This document shows, in pieces, positions 1-5,623 of a stretch of 8,021 nucleotides of DNA. Position 1 is the first letter of the stretch, and each line of letters opens with the position of its first letter. The DNA is from an uncultured Bacilli bacterium (GTDB taxonomy: Bacteria; Bacillota_I; Bacilli_A; RF39; UBA660), in contig CAQRXS010000063.1 of the NCBI GenBank assembly GCA_948874605.1, forward strand, positions 1-8,021. The letters run 5' to 3'. A program made the translations under genes and the position numbers. The notes below the pieces were generated by a model. The model ran no database searches. It worked only from the letters and a program-made list of their open reading frames with translations, and was not told where the DNA came from.

Positions 1-690
1 ACCAGCATTCGGAGTAAATCCCATCGATGTATTTAAACATTTACCAGCACGCACTGCACTAATACTTGCCCCAGAACCAATATGACATAAAATAAGTTTC
101 AAATCATCGCGATTTAATTTTTGGGCCATAAATTCGCTTAAATACTTATGACTAGTTCCATGAGCTCCATAACGACGCACTTTATAATCTTGATACCAAT
201 TCATTGGCAAAGCATATAAGAAATTTTCTGCCTCCATAGTTTGATGAAATGCAGTATCAAATACAGCTACATGAACAGCATTTGGAATAACATTTTTCGC
301 GGCTTCGATTCCTTTGCACGCTGCAGGATTATGCAAAGGTGCTAAACTAGAAAGTGATAAAATATCTTCGAAAACCTCGTCCGTAATCACGACACTCTTA
401 TCATAATGATCAGCCCCTTGAACAACGCGATGGCCAACTCCCACAATTTCTGAAAAATCTTTAACAACATTTAATTCAATAAGTTCTTTCATCAAAATTT
501 CAAAAGCCATTGTATGATCTTTTAAATCTATTTTTTTTTCAATTTTTTCCTCATTTATTTTAATCGTATAAAAACCATTAGAAATTCCAATTCTTTCAAA
601 TGCCCCACTGACTAAAACTTGTTCAGAAGGCATTTCAAACGCTTTAAATTTTAACGTTGAACTTCCAGCATTTACAGATAATATTTTCAT
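1..690 (-). CDS. ackA: Acetate kinase, N-terminal 230 residues (3' end outside window)
   Basis: Acetate kinase interconverts acetate + ATP and acetyl phosphate + ADP in the cytoplasm, normally paired with phosphotransacetylase for ATP-yielding acetate production. The ORF starts at 690 and runs off the left edge without a stop, giving about 230 of the usual ~400 residues. Visible motifs: N-terminal VNAGSST (6-12, sugar-kinase/ASKHA fold), GHRVV (86-90, substrate Arg88), LHNP (119-122, His120), FDTAFHQT (144-151, catalytic Asp145), YGAHGTSH (174-181, His177), HIGSGASI (203-210, phosphate loop) and TSMGFTP (221-227). The MGTR segment with the second active-site Arg lies beyond the window. Start choice: AAGGAG at 700-705 lies 9 nt upstream of ATG. 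Odd points: Ala176 where most family members have Phe (YGFHGTSH), and Ser206 where HLGNG is usual. Neighbour: a small ORF upstream on the same strand. Family assignment is very secure. Confidence 0.97.
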   Translation of the reverse strand, partial: MKILSVNAGSSTLKFKAFEMPSEQVLVSGAFERIGISNGFYTIKINEEKIEKKIDLKDHTMAFEILMKELIELNVVKDFSEIVGVGHRVVQGADHYDKSVVITDEVFEDILSLSSLAPLHNPAACKGIEAAKNVIPNAVHVAVFDTAFHQTMEAENFLYALPMNWYQDYKVRRYGAHGTSHKYLSEFMAQKLNRDDLKLILCHIGSGASISAVRAGKCLNTSMGFTPNAG

Positions 691-710
691 AATTTTCAAC
701 TCCTTATCCT

Positions 711-739
711 ATTATACAAAAAAAAAAGATATTTGACTA
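711..739 (-). promoter_or_regulatory. Candidate sigma-A promoter for ackA
   Basis: On the minus strand a perfect TATAAT (716-711) lies 17 nt downstream of TAGTCA (739-734; 4 of 6 matches to TTGACA). The spacer is mostly the T-run of the upstream terminator. The -10 ends only 20 nt before the ATG, so the predicted leader is about 14 nt and its 5' end would fall at the Shine-Dalgarno sequence. That tight geometry and the weak -35 keep this tentative. Confidence 0.4.
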
Positions 740-744
740 TCTTT
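718..744 (-). terminator. Weak A/T-rich intrinsic terminator between the 51-aa ORF and ackA
   Basis: On the minus strand AAAGATA (744-738) can pair with TATCTTT (731-725) over a 6-nt loop, followed by a run of T down to 718. The stem is 7 bp with one G-C pair, so efficiency would be modest. It would separate the small upstream ORF from ackA, and it overlaps the candidate ackA promoter spacer. Confidence 0.4.
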
Positions 745-759
745 AAATCACAAGAATGC

Positions 760-915
760 TTATCTTAAACAATTGGGGCCAGTTCCCATCTCTTTAGAAA
801 GTAGTTCTTCCTCTAAAAGCCTTTCATGAGTTAATTCATAAGGATTTAAAAAATAATCATAAACCATGCGACTATCTTTATCATCTCTAAATACTTTACG
901 ATCGATTCCTTTCAT
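760..915 (-). CDS. Small hypothetical protein, 51 aa
   Basis: The reading frame runs from ATG at 915 to TAA at 762-760 and is headed by AGGTGAT (929-923), a near-perfect complement of the 16S 3' end, 7 nt before the ATG. That spacing and match argue for real translation. The product begins MKGIDRKVFRDDKDSRMVYD and is strongly charged (Lys/Arg and Asp/Glu rich), with a central acidic LLEEELL segment likely to be helical. It has one Cys near the end, no signal peptide and no membrane segment. I do not recognise a family. It is divergent from the DUF1540-like gene and lies just upstream of ackA on the same strand, separated by a weak hairpin/T-run. It could be a lineage-specific small protein or a translated leader of the ackA transcript. 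The good ribosome binding site is the main support. Confidence 0.55.
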   Translation of the reverse strand: MKGIDRKVFRDDKDSRMVYDYFLNPYELTHERLLEEELLSKEMGTGPNCLR

Positions 916-936
916 ACTTACTATCACCTAATACTA

Positions 937-965
937 TTGTGGTATAAAAATACCCTTTTTATACA
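937..965 (+). promoter_or_regulatory. Candidate promoter for the DUF1540-like gene
   Basis: TTGTGG (937-942) and TATACA (960-965) are separated by 17 nt on the plus strand, each an acceptable sigma-A hexamer. The -10 ends 19 nt before the ATG at 985, so the leader would be only about 13 nt, starting at or inside the ribosome binding site. An alternative -10 is TATAAA at 943-948, but it has no convincing -35. Tentative. Confidence 0.35.
941..954. repeat. Short inverted repeat in the divergent intergenic region
   Basis: GGTAT (941-945) and ATACC (950-954) form a perfect 5-bp inverted repeat around AAAA, centred between the divergent 51-aa ORF and DUF1540-like gene and within the candidate promoter spacer. 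It could be an operator, but a repeat this short is expected by chance fairly often in A/T-rich DNA. Confidence 0.2.
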
Positions 966-984
966 AAATATTAAGGGTGATATC

Positions 985-1146
985 ATGGAAGAGGAATATT
1001 TTAATCAACGAATCAATTGTAACGTTTCACATTGTAAATATTTTGACCATTCAAATGAAAAATGCACACTTGGTTCTATTAAAGTAAGCGAAAGTAATAC
1101 CAGAGAAACATGCTGCGGTTCTTATCAAAAAAACGAATTAGAGTAA
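985..1146 (+). CDS. DUF1540-like small Cys-rich protein, 53 aa
   Basis: The start is ATG at 985, preceded by AAGGGTGAT (973-981); a longer reading from TTG at 937 lacks a ribosome binding site and would cover the promoter region. The product has Cys at 12, 17, 27, 43 and 44 in the order C-x4-C-x(9)-C-x(15)-CC, with NxxHCKY and CTLGSIKV segments. This resembles the DUF1540 family: short proteins common in Bacillota with four conserved Cys and an I-x-V segment between the third and last. The Cys set suggests metal binding, but I know of no established function. It is the only gene on the plus strand here, divergent from the 51-aa ORF and convergent with thiI, whose last 9 nt it overlaps. Its last codons form one arm of a perfect inverted repeat. 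DUF1540 membership is a pattern match by eye. Confidence 0.8.
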   Translation: MEEEYFNQRINCNVSHCKYFDHSNEKCTLGSIKVSESNTRETCCGSYQKNELE

Positions 1147-1169
1147 ATCTTCAAATTCGTTTTTTTGAT
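1124..1169. terminator. Bidirectional terminator: perfect 16-bp inverted repeat across the convergent gene ends
   Basis: Arms 1124-1139 (ATCAAAAAAACGAATT) and 1154-1169 (its exact reverse complement) flank a 14-nt loop. Read in either direction the RNA has A7 upstream and U7 downstream of a CGAATT/AATTCG core, the symmetric form of a bidirectional intrinsic terminator. It serves the DUF1540-like gene (plus) and thiI (minus). It lies inside coding sequence: the left arm contains the final codons of the plus-strand gene and the right arm the final codons of thiI. Perfect 16-bp symmetry is well above chance; termination itself is inferred. Confidence 0.8.
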
Positions 1170-2319
1170 TAGTGATAACGGTTTCATTACGAACTGCTTC
1201 CTCAATCAAACTTTCAAAAGGAATTGATTGTTCATAAAGAAGGCTCTGTTCTAACTCGGGATTAATAACAGGATGCTCTGGAACAAAAATAGTACAACAA
1301 TCTTCATAAGGTAAAATACTAGTCTCATAAGTACCAATTTTTTTAGCCAAATCAATAATTTCTAATTTATCAAAACAAGCAACAGGTCGAATAACAGGCA
1401 TTTTGACAACTTCATTAATCACACTCATACTAGATAAAGTTTGACTTGCTACTTGCCCAATACTCTCTCCATTTACCAAAATCTTACAACGATTACGATA
1501 AGCTATTTTGGCAGCAATTCGATACATCATTCGTCGCATAATCGTAATCAAATAATCATGCGGAATATTTTTATAAATAGCTTCTTGAATATTAGTAAAA
1601 GGAATAACATGAACTTTAATAAAATCGCCATATGTACTTAATATTTGTGCAAGAGATAACACCTTATTCTTAGCCTCAACACTCGTATGTGGAGGACTCT
1701 CAAAATAAATTGCCTCTAACTTAACACCACGTTTCATAGCGAGATACCCAGCTACCGGACTATCAATTCCCCCGGATAACATAAGTAACCCTTTGCCAAG
1801 AGTGCCCACAGGATATCCTCCAATGCCAGGATAAACCTCAGAATAAAGATAAGCATACTTTTGACGTATTTCAACATGTATAATCACTTCAGGATGATGA
1901 ACATCAACTAGAACATTATCTTTATTTTTTAAAACAATACCACCTAAATGTTTACTAATTTCAAGACTTTGCATCGGATAAGATTTATCACTACGTTTCG
2001 TTTCAACTTTAAAAGTATGAAAAGATAAATTAGCTAAAATATCTAGCAAGGAAGATTCAATAACTTCCATTTGAGTATTTTCTAATTCATAACCTACAAC
2101 AACTTCATGAATTCCAAATGTATTTCGAACAATATGGAGTACTTTCTCAAAATCATCGTTTTCTATCGTTAAAAACATTCTCCCTTTATCAAAACGAATA
2201 TCTACAGAATAACCATTTAGTCTCTTCAATAAATTAAGTTTTAATTGTTTTAAAAACATTCCAATGTTTGCTTTTTTCGTATTTAACTCAGCATATTTAA
2301 TTAGAATCAATTTCTTCAT
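1138..2319 (-). CDS. thiI: tRNA 4-thiouridine synthase ThiI (short form without rhodanese domain)
   Basis: ThiI adenylates U8 of tRNA and replaces its oxygen with persulfide sulfur to give 4-thiouridine, a near-UV sensor and stabiliser; in some bacteria it also feeds thiamine thiazole synthesis. Order of domains: N-terminal ferredoxin-like region (~1-60), THUMP RNA-binding domain (~60-165, including TFKVETKRSDKSYP at 102-115), then an adenylating PP-loop domain with SGGIDSP (182-188), NGESIGQVASQT (283-294) and a Cys pair (CCTIF, 341-345). At 393 aa it matches the Bacillus type (~400 aa) and lacks the C-terminal rhodanese domain of E. coli ThiI, so sulfur should come directly from a cysteine desulfurase, probably the one at 4484-5623. 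ATG at 2319 is the only in-frame start, with an in-frame TGA just upstream; its ribosome binding site is unusual (AGGAG at 2338-2334 is 14 nt away). It ends inside the convergent neighbour. Confidence 0.97.
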   Translation of the reverse strand: MKKLILIKYAELNTKKANIGMFLKQLKLNLLKRLNGYSVDIRFDKGRMFLTIENDDFEKVLHIVRNTFGIHEVVVGYELENTQMEVIESSLLDILANLSFHTFKVETKRSDKSYPMQSLEISKHLGGIVLKNKDNVLVDVHHPEVIIHVEIRQKYAYLYSEVYPGIGGYPVGTLGKGLLMLSGGIDSPVAGYLAMKRGVKLEAIYFESPPHTSVEAKNKVLSLAQILSTYGDFIKVHVIPFTNIQEAIYKNIPHDYLITIMRRMMYRIAAKIAYRNRCKILVNGESIGQVASQTLSSMSVINEVVKMPVIRPVACFDKLEIIDLAKKIGTYETSILPYEDCCTIFVPEHPVINPELEQSLLYEQSIPFESLIEEAVRNETVITNQKNEFEDLL

Positions 2320-2339
2320 GAAACCACTTCCCGCTCCTA

Positions 2340-2368
2340 ATCATAGCAAAAAAAAAGAAGAAGTTCAA
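2340..2368 (-). promoter_or_regulatory. Extended -10 sigma-A promoter for thiI
   Basis: Minus strand: TTGAAC (2368-2363), 17-nt spacer, TATGAT (2345-2340), with TG one base before the -10 (extended -10). This is among the best promoter matches in the window. The predicted transcript starts near 2333, only ~14 nt before the thiI ATG, which would exclude the AGGAG at 2338-2334 from the RNA and leave only a poor GGAAGTGG as ribosome binding site. thiI may therefore be transcribed apart from the upstream secreted-protein gene. Confidence 0.65.
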
Positions 2369-2406
2369 TGAATTACAGCCCAATTAATAAACAACAGAAC
2401 TCTATT

Positions 2407-4269
2407 TTACTGTAAACTTCTCTTTCTTTCTACACCTTTTTGCATTAAATATTCATTTATCCGAGAAAGGTCTTCTTTGGTATAACGTTCTTGCTGTAAA
2501 TCGTCTAATCCTCTTTGTTGTAAAAATGTATTAATATCTTTAAAACAATATTGCATTAGCGCCCCACTACTAATAACTCCTGTTGCCATTTCGAAATCAA
2601 CAAAATATTTGGTACGATCACCATCATTATAATAAGTATGTTTAAATTCCTCATTTCCTTCAAAAACAGAATGAAAACATCTTGCCCAATAATTTTCATG
2701 AGTTAATTTTGTTGTTCCAGTTTTTTGCATAAAATAATAATCTTGATAATTTTCGGGATTACAATAATTAATTTTTTCATTTTGAAAAACGTCTTCTTTA
2801 GACATATGGAAAACATCTAATAAGCGAGTTGAATCAAATACATATAAATCTTTTGCTTCAAAAGAATGTGTTAAATAATTATTTATCTTAAAAATATCTT
2901 CTTCAGTATAACTATCTTGAATCATATTCTGTAAACCTTGTAGCTCTAAAAAATGATTTATAGAATTAAAATATATTTTAGAATTTCCTGTATAGCTTCC
3001 ACATGGCATTATAAGAGTTACATTACATTTATTTGTTTCTTTTTCATATTGACAAACATTTCGTTGAATAACCTTCTGTTCCGGATTTAAAATATTTATG
3101 CCACTTTCAAGAATTTCAGAGACATTATCAGCCTGATTAGTATAAATGTCATAATCTTTTAAAAAATAATAATCTTGATAATCCGCAACAGAATCATACA
3201 ATACGGAGCAGTCTTTTTGATAAGATTCCGCGCCTTTATAATACCCTACTTCATTGACATGATAAGTATCAAATAAAGATTTTGCATCAATTACATAGAT
3301 CTCGTCTGCTTTAAAAGAAATCTGTGTTGATTCTAAAGAAGGAATAATCTCTTCTGTAATCTCTTTTTTCTCTTTTTTTAAAGAAACAGCTTCTAACTCT
3401 TGATATTTTTCTTGTAATAATTCTTCTTTCATCACAGAAATCGTTATCCCATCATTTAGGCGTTCTTCTTGAACATCTATATAAGAATTTATGCTATTTT
3501 TACCAATATAGATTACTTTTCCTGTTATCACATCATAAATATTATGATATCCAATATCTTTGTCAGAGGCAGAACAACGATATCCTATAAATTCATCAAT
3601 AATTCCGGTTGCTTTCGTCACACGAAATTTTGACAAAGAAATCGTTTGAATTTCTTCTCCTTTTTCTTTTGCAACAAAGGAATTCAAGAGAAATTCTTTC
3701 TTAATCTTATACATATTAATCGTTTTTTCGCTAGATGAATAAATTCTTTCGTTTTCAAATAATTGATTTAATTTTGCAGAATTTGATGAAAAAAAGTTAA
3801 CTTCCTCTTGGGATGGGTATTCACTAGAAACAAATTCAGTTAAAGAAGTGATTGATTCAATAGGTAAATTCTTTTGATATCCGTACTCTCCATTAAAATA
3901 ATTATAATCCATTTTATCATCTACTAAAGTGATAATTTGATCACGATTTTTTTTCTTAAAATTATATGTTAATGCTTGCCAACGTTTATTATCGTCTGAT
4001 TCTAATGTTTGACCTACAAATTTTAGATCTTTTATATCATAAAATCTATTGATATAATTATTTAAATCTTCATGGGTTAATTTAATACATAAGTGAGTCT
4101 TTCCGTCGATTCTTACTAGGTAGTAATTTTGCGTTTTTTGAATTCGATCTTTTATTGCTTCTATTGCAGTATTACTTTCTAATGCATAACTTGCTTTGGC
4201 ATTCCCTAATGCGAGTGATGCTGCTGTTCCAAGCATCAAAGCATATTTTTTTAAATTAAATTTTTTCAT
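2407..4269 (-). CDS. Secreted protein of unknown function with tandem C-terminal repeats, 620 aa
   Basis: I do not recognise a family. Start: ATG at 4269, with GGAGGAG at 4280-4274; a longer frame to 4329 would cover the promoter. The N terminus is a classical signal peptide: Lys-rich 1-8, hydrophobic 9-22, and AKA (24-26) or SYA (27-29) as signal peptidase I sites. There is no lipobox, LPxTG anchor or further membrane segment, so the product is probably released. Residues 317-466 and 468-608 are diverged copies of one unit: F-x-A-(D/E)-x-YV-x-D near the start, then YQDYYF (364-369; 508-513), ending IN-x-FL-x(2)-(Q/R)GL ... YT-(K/E)-ED-x(2)-(R/K)IN-x-YL. Residues 45-275 may hold older, weaker copies (NYYLVRIDGKTH; TGKVIYIGKNSI). 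A Lys/Glu-rich linker (~280-312) divides the halves. Of nine Cys, seven are in the repeats, which would allow disulfides outside the cell. It lies between the desulfurase and thiI with its own promoter. Confidence 0.85.
   Translation of the reverse strand: MKKFNLKKYALMLGTAASLALGNAKASYALESNTAIEAIKDRIQKTQNYYLVRIDGKTHLCIKLTHEDLNNYINRFYDIKDLKFVGQTLESDDNKRWQALTYNFKKKNRDQIITLVDDKMDYNYFNGEYGYQKNLPIESITSLTEFVSSEYPSQEEVNFFSSNSAKLNQLFENERIYSSSEKTINMYKIKKEFLLNSFVAKEKGEEIQTISLSKFRVTKATGIIDEFIGYRCSASDKDIGYHNIYDVITGKVIYIGKNSINSYIDVQEERLNDGITISVMKEELLQEKYQELEAVSLKKEKKEITEEIIPSLESTQISFKADEIYVIDAKSLFDTYHVNEVGYYKGAESYQKDCSVLYDSVADYQDYYFLKDYDIYTNQADNVSEILESGINILNPEQKVIQRNVCQYEKETNKCNVTLIMPCGSYTGNSKIYFNSINHFLELQGLQNMIQDSYTEEDIFKINNYLTHSFEAKDLYVFDSTRLLDVFHMSKEDVFQNEKINYCNPENYQDYYFMQKTGTTKLTHENYWARCFHSVFEGNEEFKHTYYNDGDRTKYFVDFEMATGVISSGALMQYCFKDINTFLQQRGLDDLQQERYTKEDLSRINEYLMQKGVERKRSLQ
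2446..2868 (-). repeat. C-terminal protein repeat, copy B (residues 468-608)
   Basis: Second copy of the ~140-150-residue unit in the secreted protein. It aligns with copy A at FEAKDLYVFD (470-479), YQDYYF (508-513) and the closing INTFLQQRGL ... YTKEDLSRINEYL (579-608). At DNA level, 20 nt at 2731-2750 (AAAATAATAATCTTGATAAT) are identical to 3163-3182 in copy A, around the YQDYYF codons; elsewhere the copies have drifted. Confidence 0.75.
2872..3321 (-). repeat. C-terminal protein repeat, copy A (residues 317-466)
   Basis: First clear copy of the unit: FKADEIYVID (319-328), YQDYYF (364-369), Cys at 354, 406, 415 and 423, and closing INHFLELQGL ... YTEEDIFKINNYL (437-466). It is nine residues longer than copy B, mainly before YQDYYF and in the middle. 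Confidence 0.75.
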
Positions 4270-4300
4270 TGTTCTCCTCCGTTTTTCTAATTGTTTAAAT

Positions 4301-4329
4301 ATACTAACATTCCATTTTATAGATGTCAA
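4301..4329 (-). promoter_or_regulatory. Extended -10 sigma-A promoter for the secreted protein gene
   Basis: Minus strand: consensus TTGACA (4329-4324), 17-nt spacer, TAGTAT (4306-4301) preceded by TGT (extended -10). The predicted start near 4294 gives a ~25-nt leader containing GGAGGAG. A second consensus TTGACA lies 18 bp further upstream (4347-4342), without a good -10 at its own spacing. The secreted gene thus appears to be its own transcription unit. Confidence 0.65.
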
Positions 4330-4391
4330 TTAAATTTTTATTGTCAAAAAAACAAATAATCAAATATTAATTATAGAGTCAAATAACCAGC

Positions 4392-4424
4392 TAATTCTTA
4401 GATTATTCAATTTTATAAGAATTA
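4392..4424. repeat. 9-bp perfect inverted repeat in the intergenic region
   Basis: TAATTCTTA (4392-4400) and TAAGAATTA (4416-4424) flank a 15-nt A/T-rich loop. Neither side is followed by a T-run, so it is not an ordinary terminator. It lies between the terminator of the desulfurase operon and the promoter of the secreted gene, so it could be a regulator site for the latter or simply an A/T-rich coincidence. Confidence 0.3.
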
Positions 4425-4447
4425 AGATTAGTGGCTACAAAACTAGC

Positions 4448-4491
4448 AAAAAAAAAATTAATATATAATATCAGTTATCAATACTAATTTT
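4448..4491 (-). terminator. Intrinsic terminator of the ezrA-nucleotidase-desulfurase operon
   Basis: On the minus strand AAAATTAGTAT, overlapping the desulfurase stop codon, can pair with ATATTAATTTT just downstream (one G-U pair), and the second arm continues into a T-run ending near 4448. A further ATAA/TTAT pairing extends the stem inside. It is A/T-rich, so strength is uncertain, but position and T-run are right. Confidence 0.55.
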
Positions 4492-5623
4492 CTTCTTTTT
4501 TTAGTAAACTAAGTTTATTATATACCATTTTAAAACAAGCCAAGAATTTATTAATTTCATCAGTGGTGGTTAAATAGGATAAACTAATCCGTATTGTACT
4601 AGATGCCCGTTTTTTATCATTATAAATAGCCATCACCGAAGTAGAAAATTCTCCACTAGAACATGCCGTATTCGTACTAACATAAATTTCATATTCTTCT
4701 AGAGCATGCAAGAAAGTTTCAGCTTTTATCGTATCAAGAGAAATATTAAGAATATGCGGAATACTTATCTTCGTTCGATTAATTCTAACACCTTCATATT
4801 TCATTAGTTCATCCACAATTTTGTCATTTAATCTCCGAATAAAATTTTCTCGTTTATCAATATCCATAACTGCTAGGCGAATTGCTTTTGCAAATGCCAC
4901 GATAAGAGGAACAGCTGGGGTCCCCGGATGAAGCATATTTGAGTGACCACTTCCATACAATAATGGAGTTAAAGTAACACGACTATTTTTATACAAAAGG
5001 CCTATTCCTTTCGGTCCATAAATTTTATGCGCACTAATAGAGGCCAAATCAACATCATGAAAATTAATAGATACTTTCCCAAGAGCTTGAGTCATGTCAC
5101 TGTGCAAAAAAGTTTGTGAATTTTCCTTTTTTATAATTTGACGAATCATTTTAAGAGGTTGTCGAACACCAGTTTCGCTATTAACTGCACAAATACTAAC
5201 TAATACAGTGTCTAAACGAATTTTCTTTCTTAAATCTTCAAAATCAATTAATCCAGACTCATCATTATCCACATAACTAATTTCAAATCCAATGCTCTCT
5301 AAATAATCACAAATTTTATAAATAGAAGGATGCTCAAGCTTAGAAACAATCACATGATTTCCATACTTCATATTTGCTAAACATACACCAATAATAGCCA
5401 AATTATTTGACATCGTAGCTCCACTAGTAAAAGTAAGCTCGCTATCTAAAACATTAAAAATATCGCTAATCTGTTTCACTGCACTATTCATAAGTGCTTT
5501 AGATTTTACCCCCAAACTATGTAAAGAATTCGGATTTCCCATAAAATCTTTCGTTGCGCGAATATAACTTTCTAAAACGTCATAGGAAACTGGCGTCGTT
5601 GCACTATAATCAAGATAAACCAT
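4484..5623 (-). CDS. Cysteine desulfurase (NifS/IscS family, Bacillus NifZ-like ThiI partner)
   Basis: This PLP enzyme converts L-cysteine to alanine and holds the sulfur as an enzyme persulfide for transfer to acceptors. Motifs from the chosen start: YLDYSATTP (3-11), TSGATMSNN (66-74), LEHPS with PLP-stacking His98, HSDMTQA (Asp176, Gln179), SISAHKIYGPKG with PLP-Lys200, HPGTP (232-236), and the catalytic Cys321 in TNTACSSGEF, followed by RISLSYLTT. At 379 aa it is full length. I place the start at the ATG at 5623, not 5629: AGGAGGT (5637-5631) is 8 nt from the former but only 2 nt from the latter, and family members usually start right before the YLD segment. It overlaps the nucleotidase gene by 14 nt, which suggests coupled translation. 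Nearby rhodanese-less thiI makes ThiI the likely sulfur acceptor, as with NifZ in B. subtilis; a general IscS role cannot be excluded. Confidence 0.95.
   Translation of the reverse strand: MVYLDYSATTPVSYDVLESYIRATKDFMGNPNSLHSLGVKSKALMNSAVKQISDIFNVLDSELTFTSGATMSNNLAIIGVCLANMKYGNHVIVSKLEHPSIYKICDYLESIGFEISYVDNDESGLIDFEDLRKKIRLDTVLVSICAVNSETGVRQPLKMIRQIIKKENSQTFLHSDMTQALGKVSINFHDVDLASISAHKIYGPKGIGLLYKNSRVTLTPLLYGSGHSNMLHPGTPAVPLIVAFAKAIRLAVMDIDKRENFIRRLNDKIVDELMKYEGVRINRTKISIPHILNISLDTIKAETFLHALEEYEIYVSTNTACSSGEFSTSVMAIYNDKKRASSTIRISLSYLTTTDEINKFLACFKMVYNKLSLLKKEEN

Noticed and set aside
937..984. 16-residue N-terminal extension of the DUF1540-like protein from TTG at 937
   Set aside because: No ribosome binding site precedes it, and the ATG at 985 has a good one. 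The extension also covers the likely promoter.
1441..1641. 66-aa plus-strand ORF inside thiI
   Set aside because: It is antisense to the conserved PP-loop coding region of thiI, has no ribosome binding site and no recognisable protein features.
2302..2346. 15-codon ORF (ATG at 2346) overlapping the thiI start, considered as a leader peptide
   Set aside because: It has no ribosome binding site, and its start codon overlaps the -10 of the thiI promoter, so it would not be in the transcript.
2363..2404. AGTTC ... GAACT pairing after the secreted gene as its terminator
   Set aside because: It is only 5 bp with a loop of about 30 nt. A T-run follows, but the stem is too weak to call.
4270..4329. 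20-residue N-terminal extension of the secreted protein
   Set aside because: It would overlap the TTGACA/TAGTAT promoter and hide the signal peptide; ATG at 4269 has GGAGGAG at the right distance.
5610..5612. TGA stop of the nucleotidase as a hint of Mycoplasma-type code (TGA = Trp)
   Set aside because: Trp codons checked in several genes are TGG and no gene has internal TGA, which is unlike code-4 genomes.
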